64,000 nucleotides of DNA from Amyelois transitella (GCF_032362555.1 NC_083513.1:9548001-9612000), one strand, 5' to 3'; counted from the stretch's first letter, positions 24,421 to 36,790 are shown. Notes: a model not told the origin generated them from the letters alone. Program-made: numbers and translations.

Positions 24421-26304
24421 ATGGCTGGTAAGCATTTATTTATTTTAACACTGAGACTATTTAAAAGCCGGGGCTTGGGTATAGTGAAATATTCCAACAG
24501 TTTTGCGGATGCTACCTTCATTATTATTGAATGATTTAATTATTTGTACCTTTGCAATATTTCACACAAATGTATTTGGTGGTTTCTGATAGATTATGTC
24601 CGTGTAATTAGAGATTTGGTTCAATCATGAAAGTAAATGTTAATTTATCAAAATTTGTGTTTGCTAGAAGAAAATTTCACGGATTTAAACTTCTGTTATC
24701 TATTTTTGGTGAAGATAAAAAAAAATAAAACAAAATATCGAACGAAATAGATAAGGATAACAAAAATTGCTTCTGATTTACCAAAGTGCTAAACGGGATT
24801 TGAATATGGTAAATTTAATTTAAAATTATATTTCTTCAACACATAGGTAACTTGTTTCATATTCTATATAAAATATGTTCTGAGGCGTGACTTTCATAGT
24901 AACTTAATGTTTTTCTTTTATGCCTGCCTTCATTGAATTCAGTAAATGTAAACAAGAATGTTGGTAAACAAGAAAAGTACCTATTAAATAGGTCCACAGA
25001 CATGTCGCTGGGTGAAGGCCTGCCTGAGCCAGAACAGCGTGCCCCCCGGAGCCCTGTTAGTGGGCTGCGACGCCGACCATGAAGAAGTGTTCGCGGGCCG
25101 CGCTGAGCACGAGGGCGACATCATGCCAGCCCTTGTCATACCCTCCAAGAACGCCTGCTTCGTGTCCCATGGAGGGGAGGAGGTGGCTGTTGATCGTTTT
25201 GAGGTATTTTATATGCTTTTCTAATACATGTGTACTTATAAATGTTTTTACCTTTCTTAGTCACGTATTTTTCGAGCATGGAGTAAAGTTCTGACTTCTG
25301 AGCGCCACCCACTGACGACGATACTTAATTTGGCCTTGATGTACTCTGTAATTCATAATTTAATGGGTTCAAAATGGAATCAAGCCTTAAAATAGTATTT
25401 TCGCCACGGCAATATTGTTGTAGATGATTTATCCAAAGCAAATCGTGGTCAGACGTCTGTCTACGAAATAAACATGTTAATTAACAACTTACCTTGACTT
25501 GCCTAATAAAGACGGGCAAAATTTTTATCCTTATAAAGTTCTTTGTCATTTTTTCAATGTACGCGGGTCACATATTATGAATAAACTAATAAATCATTAT
25601 ACCCATCGTATCCTTGTCACAATAAGATGAATTTATTTATACACCGCTCCGACTACCCCTCCGAGAAAGAGTCGTGATTATATGTATATTTTAAGAGCAA
25701 AACATGCTTTGAAATAAAGATAATAAAATAGTATACATTTTTTTATAGATACTGGTGCCCGCAAAATTGTGCTGGCAGTTATCTTACGACGGGGCAGTTC
25801 CACCTTCGGCGGTGGAGGCCGGGGTAACGGCAGATGGCGAGAAGGTCTACTTCGGCAGGGTCACACAAGACGGTGTCACCGTTCCTGGAAAGGTGATACT
25901 CTTTTAGTTATTACTTACATTAATGTGACAAGTAGTTTTACTTAGTCATCATTATCATGGCGCTTGTTTTGGTTATGTCCCGTTTTGAAGAGGATCTTGG
26001 AGTCAGCCTTGATTTAGGAGTGGATTAGTCTCGAAATCATAAAAACTTTTTCTGCTTTCTCTCCATGAATCCGTTAACAGGGTTACCTTATTCAACTTCT
26101 TTAGATCATGATTGTGCAACTTCTTGAAAATGCATCCTCAGGTCATCCGTGGAGGAAATTAATTACCGAAAACCACACGGCAGGATAAAATTTAAAGTGT
26201 CTTCCTCGTGATTTCAGATCCAAGCCAGCCTAGGTGCTTGTGTCTACTCAATCGATGGCGAAGAGAGAAGCACCAATGAATACGAATGTCTTGTGTTTGT
26301 ATAA
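24421..26304 (+). CDS. DM9-domain protein A (DUF3421)
   Basis: Four exons join in phase: 24421-24427, 24992-25203, 25749-25892 and 26218-26304, giving 149 residues with two DM9 repeats. The first reads WVKACLSQNSVPPGALLVG and continues to GRAEHEGDIMPALVIPSKNAC. The second reads VPPSAVEAG and continues to YFGRVTQDGVTVPGKI, closing with EYECLVFV. No signal peptide or membrane segment is present, as usual in the family. Exon 1 codes only MAG less one base; the acceptor at 24991 was chosen because it gives the same phase as in the neighbouring paralog. DM9 proteins in other animals bind mannose-type sugars and act in recognition of microbes, and a mosquito member responds to Plasmodium. A similar role is inferred here. 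A poly(A) signal is at 26634. Confidence 0.9.
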
Positions 26305-26772
26305 CAGATGTATGAAACTGAATCGGACAAAGCGGATTTCTCAGTTGCTTTGTGGTCTTATTTTCGTTCAAAAAGTACTTAAAGCATCTTTTTCAGTTCA
26401 CATAGTGTATCTATTTAACTTGTTTTTTTTTTAATTTTACATTCATGAACTCGTCTCCTTAAATTATAGAAAAACTGGTTTGAGAAAATTTTGACTTATT
26501 ACTCCAGTAAATTGGAGTAATTAATTTAAACCATGTTACAACTTAGTTAAGTATTTATACTTAATACATTTATAAATTTACCGGGTTATAAATGTACTAT
26601 TATTAGTGGTTTGGACATCAATGTAATTTGTTGAATAAATTATAGTTTGTTGTTTATATTAATAAATAATATTGTTATAATTTAAATTGTTTTGTTTAAT
26701 TTTTATTAATTGATTTATATTCCTCGTCAATTTTATTGTTTACGTAGTTACTATTTATTTAAAAAGTTCACA

Positions 26773-27028
26773 TACATACATATAATCACGTCAATATCCC
26801 TTACGGGGTAGACAGAGCTAGCAGTCTTAAAAGATTGACAGGCCACGTTTAGCTGTTAGGCTTAATGATAAAATTGAGATTCAAATAGTGACAGGTTGTT
26901 AGACCGACGCCTAAAACAAAGAATCCCAAGTTTATAAGTCTACACCTTAGTCGCCTTTTACTACATCCATAGGAAAAAGATGGAGTGGTCCTATTCTTTT
27001 TTCTTTTGGTGTCGGGAACCACACGGCA
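26773..27028 (-). mobile_element. (TATG)n SINE, full length
   Basis: A well-kept copy with the (CATA)n tail at 26773 and the ggaaccacacggca head end at 27028. Confidence 0.88.
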
Positions 27029-27439
27029 GTCTGGTCTCATGACTATAAACGTGCTACTATATGTCGTAGCAGTTGCTACGCCGTGTGTAGCGAATGAGAT
27101 ACAGTACATTTCTTTAATAATTTGCACTGTAAAAAGTTTCTTTTAATGTAGTAAATAAAGTAAGTTTAGGTTAATAGCATAATCAGTTGTTTGCTTTAAG
27201 TTACCTAAGTTTTGGAAAAAAAAACTACCTAAAAATATAATAGTGATAAAGTAAACTTAAATATGATGTAGAATAGATGCTTATTTAGTGGTATTCCATA
27301 GACCTAAAGATTATCTGACCAAGGTCCGACGAAGCAACATTTACTCCCATGCAAAAGAGTTACACCAAGAACTAAAAGCAACTTTTTAAAGCAATGTTCT
27401 AGCTCTACCAATATTCTTTAACATATTTGATATCTTGAT

Positions 27440-27605
27440 CAAATTAAGGACGTCCTGGTAAAGGGTCAGGTCAAAAGTACCCGAAACCGCCGAGCTTGCA
27501 TGAAGAGAGTTATGAATGTGGATGAAGCGAAGGAACTATGCAGAGATCGTGGCAAGTAGAAAGAAGTGGTCTCTGCCTACCCCTCCGGGATAGAGGCGTG
27601 ATTTT
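27440..27605 (+). pseudogene. Degenerate non-LTR reverse transcriptase C-terminus
   Basis: One frame reads MNVDEAKELCRDRGK, a stop, then KEVVSAYPSGIEA and another stop. This is the common C-terminal end of a LINE polyprotein in insects. Only this end remains. Confidence 0.6.
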
Positions 27606-27818
27606 ATGTAATGTAATATAATGACAATCATACCTTGTTACTGAACGTTTTTCAATATATTATGGCGATCTGTGATCGGGACTATATCATAACAGCCATG
27701 AGGCTTGAATTCTTTAAGTGCTACAATGAGTTACATTAAAAAAATTATGAAAAATGCTTAGGTACATGTATAGTACTTTACCCGCGTCTTTGATAATTTA
27801 GCGCCACCTTTAAAACAA

Positions 27819-27928
27819 CATACATACATACATATAATCACGTCTATGTCCCTTACGGGGTAGATAGAGCCAACAGTCCTGAGCGGACTGATAGGCCACG
27901 TTCAGCTATTTGGCTTTAAGATAGAATA
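27819..27928 (-). mobile_element. (TATG)n SINE, tail half
   Basis: A tail-proximal portion from (CATA)n to ggccacgttcagctatttgg. It is truncated and joined to the LINE tail that follows. Confidence 0.75.
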
Positions 27929-27929
27929 G

Positions 27930-28176
27930 ATAGAACTATAGTTCTACCGGAATGAAATGTAGCCTATGTCCTTCTCAAACTTTTGTAGATTTCTTTGTGA
28001 AATAAAGTTTTATTAAAAAAAATATTTTACAAAAAAAAAATATTGTAAATATTATTCATTATCTGGGACTGGGATCTGCCAGGAAGTATCACATGCGAAA
28101 AGATTGGTTCAGTAGATAACGCATGAAGAGGTGACAAATAAACAAACTTACTTTCACATTTATAATATTAGTTGGG
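27930..28176 (+). mobile_element. Non-LTR retrotransposon 3' end
   Basis: It shares tgtagcctatgtccttctc and the closing ataaacaaacttactttcac-type block with the copy at about 42330-42530. Confidence 0.6.
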
Positions 28177-28300
28177 ATAAGTTTGAATCTAAGAAAAAAT
28201 TTTGAACAGGTAATTATTAGCCAAAACTACTCAAAAATTACAAAAATTTGTAATAAAATCATCAATGACTAAATCCACTTTTCCCATTAACCTGTTACGT

Positions 28301-28366
28301 TTATCATATCAGCGTTATCAGATAATATTTGTACATAAGTGTGGGAGGCAGTGGTGTCGGCTCAGT
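28301..28366 (+). promoter_or_regulatory. GATA motifs and TCAGT initiator upstream of DM9 gene B
   Basis: TTATCA (28301) and the double site TTATCAGATAA (28315-28325) are GATA-factor motifs. TCAGT at 28362-28366 matches the arthropod initiator, 36 bases before the ATG. Confidence 0.4.
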
Positions 28367-28401
28367 GTTGTGTCGGAGCTAGGCCAGGTCACACCGTCGC
28401 C

Positions 28402-31400
28402 ATGAGAGGTGAGTGACTGATAGGAAACCTTCTAGATTAGTCACGTGGTCAGAGATAGATAATGAAATTGGTGATTGAGTGATTTTCGCGCTGGATAAAG
28501 AGACAGTAAATGAAATGAGTTAGATTTGGTTATTGAGAAAAATAGCTTTCAAATAAGTGGTTGAGATCAAATTTACTGGTGTTGTTTTTAATATTGAAAG
28601 ACAATGATAAGATGCAGCAGTAAATTTGGGAGAGTTTGTTGGGGGTTGACATAAAGTAGTATACATCAACAAAACCAGACAATTGTTTGAATACATATAA
28701 ATATCACGATGAAATTACAAGTTCAGTTTTAAATTAATAATGAACAAATGATCTTATTACTTTTTCTATTATTGGTTCTAAAGTTCTTATGACTATTAAA
28801 ATTCGGAAATCGGTACTCAATATTTTTAATAATTAAATTTTCTAGATTAGTCTCTGTAATAACAGACTCGACCATTTGTTTTTCATTATTCAGATTGGTC
28901 AAGTCATTGGCTAAAGATTTCAGCCAGTGTATTGGGACAGCGTATAACGTCACTCCATTCCCCATTGAAGGAGGGAAATAGTTATTGATTAAAAAAGGTA
29001 TTGATTCATAGCCATAGTGAGATTTGTAGGTACTTTGTATTACAAGTGAAATACATGCACCGTTGCTTTATAAAATTCTCGTGTAAGATGTTAGAAGCAT
29101 CACAAAGGCCGTTGGGTTATTAGTAACCTATTATTTAGTTACGGTATACTCGAAATTCAACGTCCGTAAGGATCCAATCAAAATCTCATAGGCATTGCTG
29201 GTTAGTAAAATGATCAGGGATCCGTAGGCAGACTTTCCACTTCTGGATCGTGTTCATAAATAACCCTTCTCGCCTAGGGAGGAAATAACCAGGAAAAACT
29301 CAAGAAGAATGTTCAAAGTGGCCAGCGGCTGTATAAATGTGCAAAAAGGCCTCAAGACAAACAATGACGTTACAGATACTGTGAAACAAATACTTGTCGC
29401 CGCGTATTATCACAAGTGCAATTGTAATGTAAATACTGACGCCATGTTAGGTGCTGTCTTTAAATGACTCACGATATACCTAGATGAAAATGTGTTACCG
29501 ACAGATTAAATTATTTACTTGAACTCAATTGTTTACAAATATCCCATACCAATGAATCCGGCCTATCTTAGTAGAGATGCTAATCTTAATACCACTCTTA
29601 ACGTGTTCAAAACTTCGGAATATTTCTTTTATCACATACTTAAAGGTATTCAAAAAATGAAATGATAATAAAGCCACGACGCTGTTCGATCTTATCATAC
29701 TTATTATATCTGGCTTACCAATAATTGCTTATTATCTGTAAAATATATTTAGGGTAGGTTTAAACAAATAATTGATAAGTTTAGACATACAGTTCAAGGT
29801 GAAACAAGGGATCATATTCCTTTTAGAAGTGAAGAATTATGAAGTGATCAAAGTCAAAAGAAGAAAGAAAAATCTTATGAGATGTATTGCCACTTTTAGA
29901 ACAAGTATAATCGAATAAATAAATGTCTTCACAATTCGAATGAATATAAAGGTATCTACATAAAGAATTCTTCGTTCAGGACGTCCATATTACGGGTACG
30001 GCGGGCCGCCGCCGCCAGCCTATGGCTACCCTTACCCACCCCCTGGTCCAGGCCAGCCCCACACTTACCCCCCTCATCACCCATATCCTGCCGTTTACCC
30101 TGGGGTGTTCTACCCAATTGATCCTGCCTACTTTTATCCTCCCGGCCCTGGGGGAGTCCAAATTGTGGACAATGCAGAGCCTGCAGAGATTGTGCCTGAG
30201 TTGCCTGGAGAAACAGTCGAGTTACCTTGGAGTAAGTGCAGGAGGGAGATAACGCCTTGTATCCTATTTGCTTTCATTATTATCCTGGCATTTGTCCTAG
30301 TTGTGTCTTCACTAGAGACGATATTGTATCATGCTGGCTTCATTAGAATTCATCTTCATCATCATTTCAGCCATAGGATATCCATTGCTAAACACGGGCC
30401 TCTCCCAATGACTTTCACCACGCTCTGTTGGAGACGACCTGAATCCAATGTTTCCCCGCTGACTTCACTAGAACATCTGTCAATCTCGCGGGGGACCGTC
30501 CTGGACCCCCGCGGGGGTCCGTACGTGGTCTCGTGGACTCGAGGATTTTTTGGCCACATCGGCCATAAGCCTTTCGAGATATATGGCCTATCCATTGCCA
30601 CCTCAGTTTGCTGACCCGAGCTGCTATGTCGGTTACTTTCGATCGTCTACGGATCTCCTCATTCATGATGAATCTCACATAGAAATACCAAGCACAGTTC
30701 TTTCCATAGAGGCCCGAGAACAGGATATATGGTTTAACATGAAAATCAAGAAATTGTGTAATCGTTTTTATATTCATCCATTATTTGTTGTGCATTGAGC
30801 CAATTTTGAATGAATCTCTGAATTTCTATAGTTAACTTTCGATAAATTTTTTTATTATAAGCACGTTGCAAAATAAAATAAATTAAAAGCCATTTTGTTT
30901 GCTCGAATTTGTTTTGCTGTTAAAATCCGTATACTTATAAGTCCATGATTAATCATTATTTATCTTATCCGTAATCCACTGACATTCCTGCTATTACTTC
31001 TGTCCAAAGTTTCGTATATTGTAGCAATATAAATAGACGATTCTACTGATATCAGATTTATCAATTTCCTTGAATTTGTTAGGTTGCGTATCATCATTCA
31101 TTTCTATTTCGATGAAAATTTGGTCACGTACATATTTAAAGGCAATAAGAAATTCTACAAAATGTATTTCATTTACATATTTTAAAATCTTTCTTATTTT
31201 GTTTATTGCAATAAAATTCATATCATCAGCTTTCTTGTGTAAGGTGTTATCTCTAAGCTTGATTTTAGTCGGAATATCAAAAAAATTGCATTGTCCATCA
31301 ATTTGGGCCAATCCTCTCTATGGTTGACCCTTCCTTATTCTCCCAACCTTTACTTCTTGTCCTGTACATAATTTAAAAGCGTTCACAATGAAAAATGTGT

Positions 31401-33026
31401 ACCTACCTATTTATTTTACCACCACCTTTAGAACGTAAAAAATAAGAGATAATAGAATTTCTATTTTGTCAGTGTTCGACTGTTTTATACCTTTATAATC
31501 TATGAGATTGATGTAAACCGTATAGAGTTTTGGCCAAATTCACTACAGTTGCGCTACTTGCATGTATTTGGGATTTTTTATATAAGGGGACTGTGGCATC
31601 TTCTGTGATCTATCTCCAAAATAAACACGTCATCTTAAGGTAGAGTTATTTGCCAGTTTTCACCATATCGGCCATAGCGTTCCTAATTTATTCACATCAA
31701 ACGATGCTTACTCGTATTTGTGATCCTGTTTCTTAATCACTACCCTTAAACACTCGAGCTATGAAGAGACTTTCATTAAACACTTTCAGCTTTCTCCACT
31801 TAGACTTCATCGCCGGTGCTAGTTTTCATTACCTCTATGTAAAAGTTGTCATCATCCACACGCTTCTAAAACCTCTACCTAATTGTCTCATTTCAGGTAC
31901 ATACAAGTGGGTGCCAGCTTGTCTGAGCCAGAACAGCATTCCCCCGGGCGCTCTCCTGGTGGGCCGGGATGCGGACGACTCCGAGATCTACGCCGGCAGG
32001 GCTCGCCACGAGGGCGACATCCTCCCTGCTAAGGTCATCCCAGCCAAGAACGCCTGCTACATATGCTATGGAGGAGAAGAGATTTTGAAGGATCAGTTTG
32101 AGGTGATGTTTTGTTTTAATGCATGAGAATCTTAAACTTGTTGCAACAAATTACAAATGAGGCCAAGGAATGAGTACTTAGTTCAGCAATGAAACTGATG
32201 ACTTTTAAATCTTCTTCTTTTGAACTATAAAATGTTGTGAAAGGATTTGGTGAAAGAATTACGGAATGTTTGATGCGTTAGTTGATTTTAATGGCCATCT
32301 ATAACAAAGACGGAGTGGTCATTTCTTCTAAATGCCGAAATCATCTCTTTTGTAAAGTATGTTGTGTTAAAACTGTTTACTCCTCTGTGGTATACTGATT
32401 CTCTGATGTATTCCCATTTCCAGGTCTTAGTACCAGCTATGTTCTCGTGGCAGTTCTCCTCAGACGGCCAAGTGCCCCCCGGCGCCGTGGAGGCTGGAAT
32501 GACAGCTGACGGAGAGAAACTCTACTTCGGCAGGGTCACACATGACGGAGTTACCACTCCTGGGAAAGTACGTAGGATTCCCACATAATAATTAGTTCTG
32601 TAGCTATTTCACTTGAGAAATTGTCTGTTGCAATAATTCTCCTTCTTCCTCCTGGCTTTAATCTGTGTCATCCGTTACCAAAACCCTCTTTTTGTGCACC
32701 CCAAACCACTTATGGAACGTGAGTGTAATTTCAAATTTCACCAACACATCGATATGTATATATACATATATATTAATATATTTAATTTCCATACGAAAAT
32801 TTTTAAAAATTGATGTTTATTTTATTGCTTTTTAGTACTCTATTATTGATAGTGATTCCGACATTTCATAAAGCTAATTGATTCAAAGTCTACCTGTATA
32901 TATAAATATATATATCAGTCGATTGATGTTCTCACCCTCATATATTTAGAATGTAAAGATTTCTTTGCATGCAGTACCTACGTATTGATTTTTACTACGC
33001 TTTTATTAGCTTGGGTTGTATGTATG

Positions 33027-33057
<31 letters not shown>

Positions 33058-34724
33058 CGGAATCTTTGAGCTTAATTTTCACTGATTTCTAAACGTCTGA
33101 TCATCTTGGAACTTTGCACACGTATCAAGGACCGATGACAATGCAATATTTTGATAAGAGTTTCTCATTATCCTTATTAAAACTGCCAGGATTAATAAAT
33201 TCATTTTTAGATGAGAGTAAGAGAGACAGAGATAGCACCAGTGCCAGTAATCTCCATACAAGAAACCAAGAAGTTCTGACGTATAATGAGTCAAAAAGAG
33301 ATGTAATATATTTCCATATAATGTTACTATTAACCTGAGGCTTCTTTATTTCATCGCATTGCTCCATTTAGAATTACCATTAGAAACCATAGTAGAATTA
33401 GTAGAATATTTTAAAACAATAAAAAATATATAAGTAATAAAACAAAAGTAATAAATGAAAATTGAACAACTAAATTTACAAAAATACAAGAATAAAGTTA
33501 CTACCTACAGAACTTTGCGATATTTAATACGTATTTAACATATTAATGCAATTCTTGAATTAACATTAGGTATCTTTTGCCTATTTATAATAGCAACACT
33601 GTAATGCTCGTTTGGCAAATGAGTGACAGTTTTTTATGTCAAATAAGTTTTGCAGTAAGTTTTGATTGAATTCGATTCGAACACCTGTAAACTTTCTTTC
33701 TGTTGTTTTTTACCGGTGCCTGTGTATTTACCTATTTGCACTTTGTTTTGTGCTGATAACTTGTCGTTATTTGGAGTTTGGAATCTTCCGTTGAGTCGAG
33801 CTTTGTTCTTCCGGATATTCGTGTGATTTTATCATCTGAGATTGGACTCTGACTGTGTTTACTGTGTTGTGCAGATATTTTGAGATAGGACTCCTGTAAA
33901 AAGTACCTTATTATTTGAGATAGGAGTCCCAAGTTTGTGTTTGTTTTTGTGAAAGACAGATTTTACAACAAAAGTGCCACGATGTCTTCAGATAAACTTT
34001 GTTGCGTTCCTGGTTGTAAAGACAGTGGAGGTATGTTTGAAATATTTTTGTTCCTGTATCAATCTGCCTCTTAATCTTGTGGTTTGATTCCTGGCAAGGC
34101 CACAATCGAAAATTATTACGTTTGCTGGATAGTCAAAAATATTATTAACAGTGATTTATCACTATAAAATTCTTTTCAACTGGGTTTAACAATCATCATA
34201 CATACATATAATCACGTCTATATCCCTTGCGGGGTAGACAGAGCCAACAGTCTTGTAAAGACTGATAGGCCACGTTCAGCTATTTGGCTCAGCAATTTAA
34301 ATCAGAGTAAAAAGCGTGGGGTGCATTTTACTTCATTTTCATAACTCTCTTGTCATAAATATATGCTAATAGAATGATTTTAATATTTACTACATCAGGC
34401 ACCCCACGCTTTTTACTCAGATTTAAATTGTTTTGTTTATAAATTTAATTTTGTTATAATTTTAATCCGAGGTAATTACTACTACAACTGACTATAACTG
34501 ATTGTTCGACTTGCTACTACTGAATTCCTTTGTCATTAATTTTTATTTTCTATTTTTTAGTTTGATTAGCAATAAAAGCGTAGTTTTTTAGTTTTTTTTA
34601 ATTTAGTTTAATTAATATACAAAAAAAATATTTTCAGGTCCAGCCAAGCCACGGAACGTGCTACTACCCCTTCGATGGAGAAGAGAAGAGTTCTAACGAG
34701 TATGAGTGCCTAGTCCTAATATAA
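28402..34724 (+). CDS. DM9-domain protein B with Pro/Tyr-rich N-terminal extension
   Basis: Five exons join in phase: 28402-28408, 29980-30231, 31897-32102, 32424-32567 and 34638-34724, giving 231 residues. Exons 3-5 match DM9 gene A in position, phase and sequence: WVPACLSQNSIPPGALLVG, then GRARHEGDILPAKVIPAKNAC, then VPPGAVEAGMTADGEKLYFG and EYECLVLI. Exon 2 has no counterpart in gene A. It adds 84 residues rich in Pro, Tyr and Gly, beginning GRPYYGYGGPPPPAYGYPYP, with a PPAY motif that could bind WW domains, then an acidic stretch. There is no signal peptide. Mannose recognition is inferred from the family. The introns hold an RTE fragment, a THAP-like exon, SINEs and a hAT-like MITE. A poly(A) signal is at 34966. 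Confidence 0.9.
30340..30665 (-). pseudogene. RTE-type LINE C-terminal fragment
   Basis: On the minus strand the frame reads NEEIRRRSKVTDIAARVSKL, RWQWIGHISRK and, after a frameshift, QWISYG, ending in TGA-rich triplets. This is the C-terminus and tail of an RTE-like retrotransposon. It sits in intron 2 of DM9 gene B and carries stops and a frameshift. Confidence 0.75.
33014..33056. repeat. (TATG)n microsatellite
   Basis: About ten perfect tetramers are followed by a 100-bp segment (caccgatg-like, cttggaactttgcacacg) that looks like a microsatellite-associated mobile element. Confidence 0.85.
33982..34030 (+). CDS. THAP-like first exon (partial or relict)
   Basis: ATG opens MSSDKLCCVPGCKDSG and stops at a good donor (GTATGT). 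The start C-x-V-P-x-C is the typical beginning of a THAP zinc finger (first two of the C2CH ligands), found in host factors and in P-element-like transposases. Later exons were not found: a SINE and a MITE follow at once and then comes DM9 gene B exon 5. It lies in the last intron of that gene, on the same strand. Confidence 0.4.
34195..34290 (-). mobile_element. (TATG)n SINE, tail half
   Basis: It runs from (CATA)n to cagctatttggct and ends where the MITE target duplication begins. Confidence 0.75.
34303..34420. mobile_element. hAT-like MITE, 118 bp
   Basis: Terminal inverted repeats of 22 bp (CAGAGTAAAAAGCGTGGGG and on, one mismatch) are flanked on both sides by ATTTAAAT (34295-34302 and 34421-34428). 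An 8-bp duplication with T second and A seventh, and termini in CAGAG, fits the hAT superfamily. There is no coding capacity. Confidence 0.8.
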
Positions 34725-36790
34725 ATATACATAGGTTAGTTTGTTTGTATGGTTTGTTTGACAAATTATATATTTTATTTTATTCATAAGTGTTTATTTT
34801 TTTTTTCATTGTATTAGAGATTTTATTAAGTCTGATTATGTTTTGTTTCTGAATGAAGCAATAATTAATAGTACCTAATTTATTTAAGCACGAGATCATA
34901 TGAGAAACATAAAATATTATATTTTGAAATTGTTCTTATTAATTTTATTCTATCCCTAGAAAGATAATAAAGATCGCAGAAAAAAAATTATACTTTTAAC
35001 GGAGAATCATTACATGATGTAGTAAATAAAGGTACGTTTCATCGGTAATTTGGTCAAGAGTTGAAGAGGACTAAGGTAAACTTTTATTTTTAAGAAAAGT
35101 AAGTTTAGAACCTCTTTGAACTACCCAACTTATATATAGACGAATAATAAGTAGAACGAATTTAAAAAGAGTGAAAACGGTTTTATTATTCTACAGAAAT
35201 TATATTTTGAGCCTACTTATGAGCAGTGACTATAATTCAATTGATGTATGATATAATATGCATTAAAGATTTTGAATTGAATTGAAAATTCAGCTAGTCG
35301 CAGTATTATCCCGTTACACTTTACACAATCTTTCTCTCAGCCAAAATTACATAAACAAAAAAAGTTGTGGCGAAATCTATACGCCACAAGTCACAAAAAT
35401 AAAAAATAGAATCACGCGACGCTATCAGTCATAAACAGCGAAAAACCTAAATCGCGCAAGCAAAGATTTCACAGATTGGAGCTATATATACAACCTCCGA
35501 CACAACATCGTGGGAGCCGCCGTTCCCCAGGCATAACACCTAGCCTGGCCGAAGATCTTCCCTTTGGTGGCGGTCGAGCCGAATTATCATTAATAATATT
35601 TGAATTATAATATGTATTCCTAATGAAGGCTGTTCAACTTACAATCATATTACCATCACAAGGTATAATTAACCACACAAAAATTAATAGATTTCTTGTA
35701 TCATGATCACAATACGGGCGGTTGCGACATAGGGCCTTGGTGTCGCTTTCCACAGCATGTTTCTGATAAGGACTATTTGATTTTGTATACCTTTTCGGTT
35801 GATGAAAGACTTTATTATTCCTGCGAAGTGAAGAATATTGACTGGGAATGCTGGAGCGCTTGTAAGACGGAAAGACAGAGAGACAAGAAAATAAATGCAC
35901 ATTCAATGGGTAAGTAACGTTAAATTTATAGCATATTTTTTTTGTCCTATTGGTTTTGACATAAACATAATATACTTACTAATGGTTTTGACATAAACGT
36001 AATGTTACGACTATAGAGTAACATTTTTAGCATAATTTATTTTGTACTAATGGTTTTGGCATAAAATATTTTCGCATAACGGGTCTGAGACATACGAGTA
36101 ATTGATTCTTAACATACGGGTTAATGTGGCATAATTCACTCTTAGGCCAGGTTGGGTTAATTGTTTATGCTAATAGATAGAAACCCGAAGAAAACATCTA
36201 GATAGGTGGGTTTTATGGGTAGTGGGTTTACAAGTTTAATACGAGTAGCTACGGGATCTTACATACCCAAAAAAAAAACAATATCTACCTATGAACACGC
36301 TCCTGAAATACGTAAGTGTTGTAATTACGAAGGGACTCCGTAATCTTAATATCTTCTTTCCTGTTTAAATCATGATTGCTACTTTAGCAAGGTGCTATTT
36401 GGTCGTCTATTACGACATTCATAAAATAACTCTCCTTTCTCGGAGATAGACGAAGACTACAATATTTTCACTTACCACGATTCCTGTACACTTGAAAAAT
36501 ATGAGTAGTCATGTTACAATGCTAAGAACCACACGGAACAAGATCTATCATCGGCTCTCATCTCATAATTTGATAACAAATGTTTACAGAAAAGGTTAAT
36601 TATGCAATGAATCAACAAACAACATTATCGCAACTTGCGCACGCGCAGCACCGCCCACAAAGGCCGCACTGTCATATTCTATCGAACTACAGACAGATCA
36701 ACACGTCTTCATTGTAGATATATACCTATGAGTCATTAAAAAAGTGGTTTTTAATTTAATTGTGAGGAAGTGCTTCAGATTTGTTCGAGC
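34725..36790. other. Spacer between DM9 gene B and the VWC gene
   Basis: It contains the 3' UTR of DM9 gene B, an old LTR copy (35366-35585), and an open Cys-containing stretch with a donor (about 35690-35911). A tandem-like run of TGGTTTTG(A/G)CATAAA follows at about 35948-36065. The promoter of the VWC gene should lie just before 36791. Confidence 0.5.
35366..35585 (+). mobile_element. Solo or partial LTR of the TRIM family, diverged
   Basis: It begins TGTGGCGAAATC and keeps ttggagctatatata and caggcataacacctagcctg, as in the LTRs at 62863. The right end is lost. Confidence 0.85.

Larger units (their letters stand above)
26305..28401. other. Spacer between the two DM9 genes
   Basis: It holds the 3' UTR of DM9 gene A, SINE copies (26773-27028 and 27819-27928), a degenerate reverse transcriptase end (27440-27605), a LINE tail (27930-28176) and the promoter region of DM9 gene B. 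I see no further gene. Confidence 0.6.

Noticed and set aside
28729-28965. 78-codon minus-strand frame in DM9 gene B intron 1
   Set aside because: No family resemblance and no splice or promoter context; length is within chance for this composition.
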